64,000 nucleotides of DNA from Globodera rostochiensis (Eukaryota; Nematoda; Chromadorea; Rhabditida; Heteroderidae): contig JAEVLN010000041.1 of NCBI GenBank assembly GCA_018350325.1, forward strand, positions 62,001 through 126,000, read 5' to 3'. The notes under the pieces were generated by a model. It saw nothing but the letters and a program-made list of their open reading frames with translations, made no database searches and was not told the DNA's origin. The position numbers and the translations under genes were made by a program. Position 1 is the stretch's first letter, and the number at the start of each line of letters is the position of its first letter. This document shows positions 18,101 through 29,499 of this stretch, piece by piece.

Positions 18101-20199
18101 AGTTTCGCTTTGAGCTGATAATGCACCTCAACCCGAAAACGACGGACGATTAGGCCAGCCGAGTTGAACACCTCGCAAACGTACTCTCCGCTGTCATTCT
18201 GATCATTCAAATTTATTTGGCATTTTGTCCCTCCCGCGCTCACTTCGGTTGCGTCCTCTAACTCCAAGGTCCACTTCTTTAGCTGGAACAACGAGCCCGT
18301 TTTGCTTTCGGTGTCCCTCAGAATCTCTTCGTTGTCCTTCCTCCACACGACTTGCGGCTCCGGCTGACCACCGGCCTTACCTTCAGCAGATTATAACATT
18401 TCTTTCCCCGTTTTGGTCAACCCACAAGACAACTTCAGCGTACGCCCCGCGGGGATGACAATGTGAGTAAGGGTTTGTTCATCCAGTTGGCGAAAGTATG
18501 GCGGCACTGATCGGATGGGTGATGGAATACAACTCGCACACAATCAAAGTGGTGCTCGAGCTAAGGCACAAAAAATTCTTGTACAAACCAACCCCTCTGA
18601 GGCAGTGACCAGCGTTTTGTGGCTGCCCATGATGGAGGTGCCCTCGTTGTCCGGGTCGTCCAAGGCGTCCTGTTCGTTGTGGTCGTCGCTGGAGTTGTGG
18701 TTATTCTGTCAGCCTTCTGCCGCCATTCATCCCGATGCCGTTCTTCCTCGTCGTCGTCCTCATCCTCCTCATCGCCGTCGTGCACATCTTTCTGCTTCAT
18801 CTCCCCCATAATTTTGTTCGCCAACCGAATTTTGGCGCTCAACTCTGAACTCGATGTGGATTGGTTGGGCCATCGTTTAGGCAATTCCTCCCGAAGGAAT
18901 GCCAATGTTTCGGGAGTGATCAGCTCCGAGAGAAGGTGAGAAACATCCGGTACCCCCTCCTCGAGCAGAAGGTCGAACAGTTTGACCGGGTCTGAACCAC
19001 TCACTCAAAAGGGTCGACTCACTTCGCAAAGTCCATTTCACGGCACTCTTTGTGCTTGTTGAGATGAGGTTAGCTGTTGATGATGTGCTGGTGGCGGTGC
19101 TATCAGTCTGATGACTTTTTTCGTCTGCCCATCCCTTGGGGGCATCTTCGCGCGGTTGCGTTCTCAGCCGAGCGATTTCCTCCACTTTTGCGTAATGCGC
19201 GCATCTGCTCCCATTATTGGCGATGAATTCGCTGAGGTCCAAGTCGGCACGAAGTTGGGGCAGTGCACGGAGATAGAGCGGGTCGTGGGCCTGCAGGGAT
19301 TCGCGCTGTTGGACGGCCCATTGGCAAAGGCATTTCTCGGGGACACGGCGAGGGTGAATGTGCACGTTGAGGAAATAGTCACAAAAGTCTGAGCGGTTAG
19401 TGTTAGTGGGGGCAACAACACTTCAGCTTGATCGGAGAGTTAAATGCAATGAAATTGCTTTGTGTTCAGTGACGGAAAGAGTGCGACAAAGACTGACCGA
19501 CGATGTGCAGCGTGAAGTTCCTGTTTGTGGACCCCTCGTTGTTCCACACCCGACACGTCCAGTTGCCCTGTCAGAATATTACGGCTTTCTCACGCCTCCC
19601 CCCCCCCTCCACACTTACGCCGTCTCCCACTTCGATTCGCTTCACCTCCAAACTCATCCCGCGCTCCTTCAGGCGCGGGTGCCGTAGCATGTAACTGTAG
19701 TTTAGGTAGCGCCCCTCGCGGTACCAATGCACCCGGGGCTGCGGTCTGCCGATAGCATTGCATTTGAAACGAATGGTGTCCCCGAGATATGCAAACTGTA
19801 CATAGTGGGGAGGGGGTCAGAACGATGGACAAACGCGTCATACACAACCTGATGTGCACGTGCGTTTTGTTTGAAGCGCGGTGGGCCATCTGCTAAGGTC
19901 GAAATTAACACTTTTAAAGCTAATTATTTAACATATTTTTATTACACTGACGACGATTTCCCAAAGAAAAATGAAGGAAATGGCCACCAATTTATTCCTT
20001 TTGTTCATTCGGTCAAATTTTCTCCGAACTCACATCTTGCAAAATGTTCTCCGATGTCCCTCGAGGCGCTTCTGCTGGGGGTGGCGATGTTGACGAGCAC
20101 AAGAAGAAGGAGAAAAGTGCCGAAGGGAATCGGAAGAAATGGAAAAGGAAACGATGAGGTATTGGCAAAGTGTTGGGAATGGAAATGGAAGGAGATCAT
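12198..20199 (-). CDS. egl-15: FGF receptor tyrosine kinase, EGL-15 type
   Basis: Single-pass receptor that binds FGF and signals through its kinase domain. Reading from 20199 down: signal-peptide exon 20034-20199 (hydrophobic core [14 protein letters not shown]); first Ig domain ([34 protein letters not shown], 19890-19500); acidic linker (19400-18560); second Ig (18360-18060, [12 protein letters not shown]); third Ig (18050-17700, [10 protein letters not shown]); TM segment at 16260 ([18 protein letters not shown]); juxtamembrane [15 protein letters not shown] (15860). Kinase: GEGAFGEVW (15745), VAVKRLK (15625), [11 protein letters not shown] (15450), HRDLAARN (14935), KISDFGLSR (14825), [20 protein letters not shown] (14700), [14 protein letters not shown] (14220). 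A Ser/Glu-rich tail ends at 12198. All catalytic motifs are present, and exons alternate with repeat-filled introns. Exact internal boundaries were not all fixed. Confidence 0.9.
13555..14160. repeat. C-rich low-complexity tract in egl-15 intron
   Basis: About 600 bp of CCCCTCG and CCCCCTCCTCTCTC units. Two sections recur, both containing CTACACCCCC (around 13765 and 13905). It lies between the last kinase exon and the cytoplasmic-tail exons of the FGFR gene. Open frames through it lack A/T and are not real. Confidence 0.95.
16412..17690. repeat. 32-bp minisatellite, about 40 copies, in egl-15 intron
   Basis: Tandem units of about 32 bp centred on ACCATGCCGAAAACCCCC, followed by GCCCACCCCACCA. 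Copies at 16412-17050 are nearly uniform; those at 17050-17570 vary in length and base. The last three, up to about 17670, carry a different core (GAAGGCTTCC). Because 32 is not a multiple of three and the unit has no stop on either strand, long open frames arise in several frames. The array sits between the third Ig domain and the TM exon of the FGFR gene. Confidence 0.97.
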
Positions 20200-21968
20200 T
20201 TCAGCTGAAGAAAAGGCCAACCAATAAAAAGTTGGGGGGACTTCCGCTGTTTTCTCTGAGGGCACTTCCTAATTGACCTAATAATTAAAATGTTATGTCT
20301 TTAGTTTGATTGGTTCCTTTTGTTTTGTTTGTTGTTTGTGGTATCGTATGACGACAATATTTCTTTTTCCGGTTTACTATATAATTAGGGACAAAAACTA
20401 GAATGTGTGGTCGGAGAGGGGGGGGGTTTATGTGTGGGTCTGTTGATTAATCGCGTAACTGATAGGGGATGGCTGTATTCTGGGACCCCGCGGGGGGGGG
20501 GGGGCAGGCAATCAGTGGGATGAATAGAATAGAACACTGGCGGCAGGTTGAGGACGAAGAGAGGGGCAGGCAATCAGAAGTAAGTCGAAAGGGCGATTGA
20601 GAACGAAACAATTTTGGTCATTTTTGTGCGCGAAGTAACAGAAGAAAAGTTGGACCGAGTTGGCTGGGCTGTCGTCGGACGCGAAGGACGACAACTTCCG
20701 CCGACGCGGGCGCGATCGAAGTGGGGTGATGGCGGCGGTGGGGGGGAGGGGAGGGGGGGGGGAGGGGGGGGGGGGGGAGGGGGCTGATCAGCGCGATCGG
20801 AGACGGACGGCTGGTGATAATTCATCGGCGAATTGGAGCGATATATATGTGGGGGGGGGGGGGGGAAGGGATGAACTGTGTGGGATGGATGGGGGTGGTA
20901 ATTGGGGCATCCGAGGAACAAATGATTGGGTGGATGTGGTCACAGGCGAGACAAAACGAAAAACGTATCCGATCACTCGGATTGAGTCCGATCGGATCAC
21001 ATCCAAGTGGACAGACCTGCATTTGTCTGTCACGTCCATTTAGTCTCGTCAACTAACTTTAGTTTTTCCGCTTCCTCACCGGAATCGCAATGTTTACAAG
21101 TGGAAACAAAGTAAAATTGCGGAAAAGGGGGGGGATCATCGTTCGTCGAACCCAACAGATTGCTCACCCTCGCCCCATTCCCCGCCTTCCAATGCCAAAT
21201 TCTCTCAAACCCAATAAAATCGGACTCAGGAAATCCTATGGACAGAATCTGCCAGAAGGATAGGGAAATTCAATCCCTTTGCCAGTGATGAAAGTTGGTT
21301 AGTTGTGGGAGGGGGGAGGGGGGTCAGTCCGTCCAACTCACCAACCCCCCAGGGCAAATGGGTATTCATCTGTCTTCGTCCGCCGTTGTCGCACATTTAT
21401 TATTTGTTATGTGTGTGTGGACAACGACATCTTCTGCTGGTATTTTGAAATGGCCAAATGAATGAACGAAGAGGGGGGGGGGGGAAAGGGGGGGGGGAAA
21501 TGTGTTGAGTCTTAAGAATTAAAATTACCATTTTGAATTTGTGAAACAATGTGTTAATGTTTATTCGTTTATCACAGACATTTAACGAGTGAATTAATGA
21601 ATGGGTCCCAAACTATCGAATGAACGAAGAAATAAATAACAATTAATACGGAACTTGCGATTGGAACATTTTTCTGCGGGAATGTTGCACCTTTTTAGAA
21701 GAAAATAAGTGAAAACAGCAAAATTCGAGAGCATCGGACAATAAACAATCGACGCCATAATTAAAACAAATTTAAAATGTTTTACGGCTAAGGCTAAGCG
21801 ATTCCAAGTTCGAAGTCTAAAATTAGGGAAATAATCCCGTGATGTGGTGACTATTGCACGATGACAGATGAAAGAACACAGAGGGGAAAAGACTTTTGCG
21901 GTGATCGGGGCAATTCGTTAATTAATTCATTCTTTGAACTTTCTCTCCGGTTTTGGTTTTCTCTCCTC
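20200..21968. other. Spacer between egl-15 and the TBC1D23 gene
   Basis: About 1.8 kb upstream of the FGFR start and downstream of the TBC1D23 stop. It holds G-runs (20400-20510, 20745-20865, 21472-21498) and no credible exon. The first few hundred bases are the likely FGFR promoter region. Confidence 0.5.
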
Positions 21969-24900
21969 TCACGACTCGCTTAATGTTTCTTCGTCGTCCG
22001 CGGCCGACGGTTTCAACGCGATAATTGCCAATTTCACCGCCTTGGCACATTCGCCCGCCTTCGGCAAAATGAAGTAATGCACGCCGTTTATGTGCGATTC
22101 GCCCGTTGGCAATTCGTAGCCGAATTTGAAGGTCAGAAACTCGGGGAAGCGCCGTTTGCTGGTGACGCGCATTATGGAGGAGAGCGAATGGCGGAGGGAC
22201 GCACTGACCAGGCCGGGCTGAAAGCGAAACAAAAATGCCACAGAAAATGCCAATGTAAAAATGGTACAAATCAAGTCCAACCACGCATTGACTTTTAAGA
22301 GCAAAGTACACCTTATGAAAGATGGACTTTGACCAAACTTTCAGCAAATTAAAAATGTCCTCGTCTCCCGACCTTCAACAGGCAAGTGACGATGCATGCG
22401 GTTGACCAAAGAATTATCACCCAAAAATAGAAATGTTTTGCTACTCAAAGTCGAAAGGCCAAGTTCTTCACGACCCGTCCGACCTCTCCGTGAACTCTGT
22501 GGAAGATGTGCATGTGCGTCCTGCTAAGGCCGATGTGGCAGGGCACCTTTCTGTCGTCGGGCGGTGCCATCACCTCCTCGCCCTCAAAGTGCTCTCTGAT
22601 CTCCGCCTTCTTCACCATGTCCGCCCACTGCAATTGCTCCCCCCCTCTAACAACAGCCGTTGCCGACGCTTTGCGCAATTCGTCCATCGACCCCTGCGAA
22701 GTGTCTTCGTCGTTGATGCTGAACACCGACTGCACATTTCGGTAACGCTTCCCGAACCGGTCGGTGCTGCTCACGTGCTTCACATTCTCCTCACTTTCCG
22801 CCCCCTTTCGTTGTCCGGACCCTCCGCTTGCCAGAGAGTCCTTACGCTTCGGCAGCGACTTTTTTAGTCGTTTAAGCAACGTCTAAAGGCGTTAGAGACT
22901 TTCAATTCCATGCACTTGCGCAATATTAAAAATTCGACCAAAGTCTTTCCATTATCCTCCTCCTCCTTCTTGCCCTCTTTGCATTCCATGCAGTCACTCT
23001 TCCTGTAATGGTTGCTCAATTTGGCCAAATTCCCCCCGTCCTTTAGCATTTGGTGCAGTGTCCGATATCCTCCATCGACGTACGAAATGTGTTCGAAATT
23101 CTGTTGGAGAATCTTGGCGATGACCATGTTCATCAGATGGTCCCCGTCGTTCGTCGTGCCAAAACCCAAGAAGCAAATGTGTTCGTTCGGGTAATTATCC
23201 TCCTTGAACTTCATCAACGAACTCAACGCGTAACCAAACTTTTCCGGATCTTCGATGAGCTGTTGATATTGAATAAAGAAGTCTAAAACAGTTTTGGCAT
23301 ACCGTCTCGGCACTCAAATTGTACGATCCGGGGATGGAACCGGCGTTGAAGTGTTTTTGTGTGCGCGTGTCAATGACAAAATAGCCGAAGCTCGTGCTGT
23401 TCGGCGTCGTCAGGTCGATGGCCCGTCTGTACAGCTCCAGGACAGAGATCGGTAGACAAATGAGCCGATTCAGCGGAATTTCGAAATATTCGTCGATGAG
23501 ATTTGAGCCAAAGAGCATACAGTGAAAATCCTTGGGAAGAAAATGCTCAAAACAAACACTTCCAACTTTTGTTAACCTCTCTGATGGAAATGGGCGTCAA
23601 TTTGAGGTGGACAAAGCAAATTTCTAGCAAGTCATGGACATCTTCGCGCACTGTGAAATGGAGGTTATCAGTCGAAGACATTCAAATGGCAAAAATGCCA
23701 TTCACCTACACGCCCAGAAACACTCCTCAGTAAGGTGATTATATCGTCACGAGCATTCATCTGCAGAATATCCTCCCTAACGCCTCGGGTGAAGGCCAAA
23801 GCGATAAAAAAAATCAGAAAAGGATCGCCCTAAACAACAAACACTTCACATAAAATGTTCGTTTGCGCGTGCCTTTTCGAAATATTTCCCCCAAATCGTC
23901 CAGCACAGCTCGGCCTCCATGTCCTTGCTCAACAACGAGCAAAACCAATCGCGGCTGAACTGTGCTGGTTGGATTTTGAACGAGTCCAAGAAGGAACACA
24001 ATTTTGGGTCGTGGTATTGAAGCAGCAGACGGTAAAGGTCGAACATTTTCGCGGACCTAAACACAGAAACAGTAAACGTTTGGAGGGCCGCACGACACTT
24101 TGGAATGTATTTGGTGGTTATGGCCCAAAAAACATTGAAAAGGGCGCAATGATTCAGCGGGAGCAGCAGAAGCTTGCCAAGGATGTCCATCCAACACTGC
24201 TCCGACTCGTAGCCGACACTTCTCCTCTTACAATACAACGTCATCAAACTCTCCAACTGAAAAAACCTTCACCTTAACTCAGATTCTGAGCCTTAAATCG
24301 GTCCATAACCGTCCACGACGAAATTCTCTCTAAGGAATTCATTCGCAATTCACCTGAGGCACCGTCCATTTTGCCGATGCGTCGATTTTCTGTACCAAAT
24401 GTCGACAGTCCCTTCTAAGCAAAGTTTGCTGTGGCAAGTTGTACAAATTGTCCCAATCGACCAGGCGATCCGGTTTGTTCCGAACACCGAGAAGGTTCTG
24501 CGACAGAATGGCAATATGGGCTAATTTGACCCACCACCAGCTGATCAGCCGTGAGCTGAGAGGCATTAACGAAACGCGCAGACACCTCCCCGTCGTTATT
24601 GTTGTTGTTCAGTTCCTTGACGACGTTCGGAGAAAGCGACCCCCCGCCTCCAATGTCCTCCTTCACCCTAAATAAGGCACATTTGTGTCGTTCGGCGATT
24701 CTTGTCAAGACAAAAGCCATCTGCTGCTAAAAAACATTGGTCCTCAAATTTTTTAAAGAGATTTTATGCAATTATTAAAAGTCCTCGAGAGTTATCGAAA
24801 TCGCTGAACACGAATATGACATCAGAAGGCACCCATTTAGAACACAATTTACGCTAAAGACCGCGACTCATTGTTTGAAATCAATTAGCTAATGTCATTA

Positions 24901-25028
24901 TGATTAATCGGATAAGGACCAATGTTCTCACATTTTACTAAAGGAATCACCCGAACAAAAACTGACCACTCGTCGCTGGTTGCCCCGTTCTCGTCGATAA
25001 GTTCAAGGTCGTCTTCCAATTGGGACAT
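21969..25028 (-). CDS. TBC1D23: TBC1D23-like protein (TBC and rhodanese-like domains)
   Basis: In animals TBC1D23 is a trans-Golgi adaptor that bridges endosome-derived vesicles to golgins; its TBC domain lacks GAP residues. Here the start is probably ATG 25026-25028 (MSQLEDDLELIDENG), spliced in phase to 24720. TBC region: NKPDRLVDWDNLYNLPQQ (about 24440), TKYIPKCRAALQ (24110), LLQYHDPKLCSFLDSFKI (24010). Rhodanese-like domain: YFVIDTRTQKHFNAGSIPGS (23380) and HICFLGFGTTNDGDHLMNMV (23150). C-terminal golgin/FAM21-binding module: SSTDRFGKRYRNVQSVFSI (22760), LSRTHMHIF (22510), ITSKR-like RVTSKRRFPEFLTFKFGY (22150), ending AADDEETLSES at 21969. Domain order equals human TBC1D23. The first exon is inferred from phase only. 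Confidence 0.9.
24791..24826. repeat. Dispersed repeat fragment
   Basis: The words GTTATCGA, TCGCTGA and CACGAATATGACATCAGA occur here in order and again at 33679-33713. The two copies differ at a few positions. This is a piece of a dispersed genomic repeat of unknown class. Confidence 0.6.
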
Positions 25029-25223
25029 TTGAAAGATGAAACCTTTGTCAATTATAAAATGTAACGGCTAAAAGGAAAAGAAGGCATAAAATGGGATATT
25101 TACAGCCACAGTTTCATCAAAAATGGGAAATTAAAAATAAATAAAAAGTAATTTTATGAAAATGAGGGGAAAGGCGAAATAAAAACAGAAAATGTTAGAG
25201 GGTTTTAAAATAGTGTTTTCAGT

Positions 25224-26923
25224 TCAAGTAGGTGTCTTTTTGGAGATCGTCTCAAAACAGCCGGGGAAGGGCGAGCAGTTCCTGTCGGCAAACTTCACAA
25301 AGTCCATCCCGTAGGCAAGACACACTTGCAAAAGTGCGTCACAGTCCGACTGGGCCCGATGGAATTGTTGAGCCGCGGAAAATATCTAAACAAGCATCCA
25401 TCCATCAACCATTCATCGCTTCCCCTGCTACCATTTTGAACATGTTCTCCAGCTTAAATTTTCCGCGCCCACACAACAGTCTCCTGGAATGGTTCCCATT
25501 GAAACTCCACTCCCCACGATTGTTGCTCCTGAAAAAGCGTCCAGTGATTCGAATGTAACGGTTTGGGGTTCAACGCACTCAAAAAACTTTGCATCAATGC
25601 ATCGTCGTTTGGCCGGCGACCATTGCGTTTGGCGCATGAATTGTATCGGATGAATGTTGTCCTTGAACAAAGATCGTTTCGCAGTTCTTAAAGTACGACA
25701 AAAAAGGATATAAACGTATAATTCATTCAAATAATATTAACTCGGCGTATTATTGATTCAAATAATACTAGGATTAATCGAATAATCCTAATAATCAAAT
25801 AATACGCCGACTGATGCATAGATATTTACATCTTAAAATTTGAAGAAATCGTAGTTTCATCAGCGTTTTTTATGGGTGTTGATTGTTGAACTGTCAATCG
25901 ATGCAGAATGGTGGTGCTTTGGTGGCCATTGGCCGTCCCTTCGGTGGCTTGTCCAGCCGAAGCAGTGCCATTTTCCAGAATGGAATCCATCTCCAGTTTG
26001 ACGCTGTTTTCAGCGTTCGGTTGAAATTGGGACAAAACTGAATAAACAAAATCATCAGAAAGACGTAGGTATGTCGACAGAAGGGGTGCCTACCAAGATT
26101 CCAGTCGACGTTTTCCATTGTTAGCTCCATTTCTCGATTGTATTCCCTTTCAAGTTCGTAAAAACATGAAAGCGAGTCGAGAAAATAAACCTGTCCAATC
26201 AATTCTATAGGGAGGACCAAGAAATTGCGTATCAAAAATGCCAACCCGTTCTGGGAACGGATGGCTTCGGAGGAGATCATTTTTGCGCAATTCATGGCAT
26301 AAAATGCGGAAATCGAAATTGACACCGTTGTGCGCGATCAGGCAGGCCGGTTTTGGGGCAGTCTGGAGCAAATGCGCGACCCCAGGCCATTCCTGGCCAA
26401 AGGTGTTTTTGCACGCCAAATCGGACTCTCTGAGGAGAATACCTGCACAATCAGCTGTAGCCATTCCCAAACCCCCTAAACGTCAATTCCACTCACTTGG
26501 CACTTTTCGCTGCAACTCTTCGTACTTGGCCCATTCCTTGGCGTTAAGCTGCGGGTTCACCTGTCGGACGTGAACATTCGAGACGACCTGCACCGGCTCA
26601 ACTCCTTCTCCATCACCCCTAGTCTCCTGCGACAAGTGACGCGAGGACACCTTCGCCATTGCCTCCACGAACAATGCCCGCGGCACGGAAACGAAGGCCA
26701 ACTCCGTAATCTTCGGAAAGCGGTTCCCGTCTTTCTGATGCAGGACACGGTTTCGCATAGCCCAAATCGTTCTACCTGACTTGACGAGACTATCCAACCT
26801 CTGGGCGCGCTCATTCGTCGTCTCGTTGCACCGGTTGGGGTTGGTCAACGGATTGTTCTGGCCATCGTCAAAAAGTCCAGTGGTCTCGAAGTCCATGAAA
26901 ATGTACGTCTCAATCTGACACAT
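25224..26923 (-). CDS. TREX-like DEDDh 3'-5' exonuclease, copy A
   Basis: Probable DnaQ-fold exonuclease of the TREX type, cutting DNA from 3' ends. Exo I: YIFMDFETTGL at the N-terminus (about 26900), followed by PKITELAFVSVPR. Exo II: CLIAHNGVNFDFRILCHEL (about 26330). Exo III: HRAQSDCDALLQVCLAYGMD (about 25340), giving the H-x4-D of the DEDDh class. Stop at 25224-25226. At least four exons. The gene is a tandem duplicate of copy B and its flanking exons are almost identical in sequence; the intron at about 25660-25890 is different. It lies about 195 bp downstream of copy B and 196 bp upstream of TBC1D23, so it may be co-transcribed. Exact middle splice sites are unsure. Confidence 0.8.
25742..25810. 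repeat. 69-bp near-perfect palindrome
   Basis: Begins TCGGCGTATTATT and ends AATAATACGCCGA, with most of the interior also pairing (GGATTA around the centre). It lies in the intron of exonuclease copy A and has no counterpart in copy B. No clear target duplication is visible. It could be a tiny inverted-repeat transposon relic. Confidence 0.75.
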
Positions 26924-27117
26924 CCTTCCACTATCGTCCGCTTCTATCCGTCTTCCCCTGTCGGTTTTTATTGTTTATTACAACAAATGCGTTCGGTATT
27001 TAATGTCATTTGAAACCGATCCCCAGAAGGTGAGTAACTCGGGTAGTTGTTGACGGATTCAGAAAGCAAAACAAATTCTCCTTTATATAAGCTCAGGTAA
27101 TAATATAAAAATAAGAT

Positions 27118-29339
27118 TCAAGTAGGTGTCTTTTTGGAGATCGTCTCAAAACAGCCGGGGAAGGGCGAGCAGTTCCTGTCGGCAAACTTCACAAAGTCCA
27201 TCCCGTAGGCAAGACACACTTGCAAAAGTGCGTCACAGTCCGACTGGGCCCGATGGAATTGTTGAGCCGCGGAAAATATCTAAACAAGCATCCATCCATC
27301 AACCATTCATCGCTTCCCCTGCTACCATTTTGAACATGTTCTCCAGCTTAAATTTTCCGCGCCCACACAACAGTCTCCTGGAATGGTTCCCATTGAAACT
27401 CCACTCCCCACGATTGTTGCTCCTGAAAAAGCGTCCAGTGATTCGAATGTAACGGTTTGGGGTTCAACGCACTCAAAAAACTTTGCATCAATGCATCGTC
27501 GTTTGGCCGGCGACCATTGCGTTTGGCGCATGAATTGTATCGGATGAATGTCGTCTTTGAACAAGGGCCCTTTTACACTAAATTATTTCATTTTTACAAT
27601 AAATGGACTGTACAAGCCAAGTGCACGGGCCACGATAATTTTAAAACAGTGATTCACGATCTTTTGGAGTTTAGAGTTGTTTGCTTTTTAAAAGATTTGC
27701 AACCCATTTCAAAGATGTGTTACATTTTTTCCGTGGCATACAAAAAAGTAAAAAAAGGTTGGCTAACCGAAAATATCGGCTTCTGTTAGATATCGGATAT
27801 ATTTTTTTTAGTTTTTTTTTGCCTCGGAACAAATTTGAAGAACCGCGATGCGACTGTGCCGCGGCACAAAAAAAACACGACGGGATCGAAAATATCCTGA
27901 GCTAAAAACCCATTAAATTAACAAAGTTCAAGAACACAAATTATTTTTATGAAGAAATCGACGTAGTGGCGGCTCAAATAAGTGTTTTTAACTCAATTAG
28001 TTTGAAAATCTTGCCAACGATTTTTAAATCACTTTCTTCTTTTTGGTAACGCTGACAGATTACGCCAGGGTTGTTGTTAGAAACTTCATATAAGAGTCGG
28101 CCCACACTCTCCCTCTCCCCTGTTCATGTATGGACTTAATAAATATAATGAGTTAATTACTTACTATTTGGCTTTCTGTGAATTTGGAAATACGTTTCCA
28201 TCAGCAGTAAGAGAGCATTTCTGGTCAAACAATCGATGCAGAATGGTGGTGCTTTGGTGGCCATTGGCCGTCCCTTCGGTGGCTTGTCCAGCCGAAGCAG
28301 TGCCATTTTCCAGAATGGAATCCATCTCCAGTTTGACGCTGTTTTCAGCGTTCGGTTGAAATTGGGACAAAACTGAATAAACAAAATCATCAGAAAGACG
28401 TAGGTATGTCGACAGAAGGGGTGCCTACCAAGATTCCAGTCGACGTTTTCCATTGTTAGCTCCATTTCTCGATTGTATTCCCTTTCAAGTTCGTAAAAAC
28501 ATGAAAGCGAGTCGAGAAAATAAACCTGTCCAATCAATTCTATAGGGAGGACCAAGAAATTGCGTATCAAAAATGCCAACCCGTTCTGGGAACGGATGGC
28601 TTCGGAGGAGATCATTTTTGCGCAATTCATGGCATAAAATGCGGAAATCGAAATTGACACCGTTGTGCGCGATCAGGCAGGCCGGTTTTGGGGCAGTCTG
28701 GAGCAAATGCGCGACCCCAGGCCATTCCTGGCCAAAGGTGTTTTTGCACGCCAAATCGGACTCTCTGAGGAGAATACCTGCACAATCAGCTGTAGCCATT
28801 CCCAAACCCCCTAAACGTCAATTCCACTCACTTGGCACTTTTCGCTGCAACTCTTCGTACTTGGCCCATTCCTTGGCGTTAAGCTGCGGGTTCACCTGTC
28901 GGACGTGAACATTCGAGACGACCTGCACCGGCTCAACTCCTTCTCCATCACCCCTAGTCTCCTGCGACAAGTGACGCGAGGACACCTTCGCCATTGCCTC
29001 CACGAACAATGCCCGCGGCACGGAAACGAAGGCCAACTCCGTAATCTTCGGAAAGCGGTTCCCGTCTTTCTGATGCAGGACACGGTTTCGCATAGCCCAA
29101 ATCGTTCTACCTGACTTGACGAGACTATCCAACCTCTGGGCGCGCTCATTCGTCGTCTCGTTGCACCGGTTGGGGTTGGTCAACGGATTGTTCTGGCCAT
29201 CGTCAAAAAGTCCAGTGGTCTCGAAGTCCATGAAAATGTACGTCTCAATCTGACACATCCTTCCACTATCGTCCGCTTCTATCCGTCTTCCCCTGTCGAC
29301 ACTTTCAATGTTTTTTAATATTTTTGATTTAGAATCCAT
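27118..29339 (-). CDS. TREX-like DEDDh 3'-5' exonuclease, copy B
   Basis: Second copy of the exonuclease. Coding parts match copy A with almost no differences by eye: 27118-27555 corresponds to 25224-25660 (offset 1894), and 28229-29297 corresponds to 25894-26962 (offset 2335). Between these, about 670 bp (27556-28228) replaces about 230 bp of copy A with no visible similarity. The Exo I, II and III motifs are all present. Start could be ATG 29256-29258, as in copy A. An in-frame ATG at 29337-29339 would add 27 residues (beginning MDSKSKILKN) that copy A lacks. The rpn-2 stop is only about 160 bp upstream. Confidence 0.8.
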
Positions 29340-29499
29340 TTCGAAACATATTCTCTACACAAACTAGAAGAATTTTTTGAGCAAACATTCACAGTATATG
29401 GAGTCCAATTACTCTTATACCTCATTAATTTATGGTCAAAAAATATGGTATATGAATGCAATATTTAACAGAAAAGCAATATCGAGCATTTTTTTGTGT

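Noticed and set aside
27457..27905. Plus-strand frames in the exonuclease copy B intron as a captured gene
   Set aside because: They start within the antisense of a conserved exon, are AT-rich, and show no recognisable domain.
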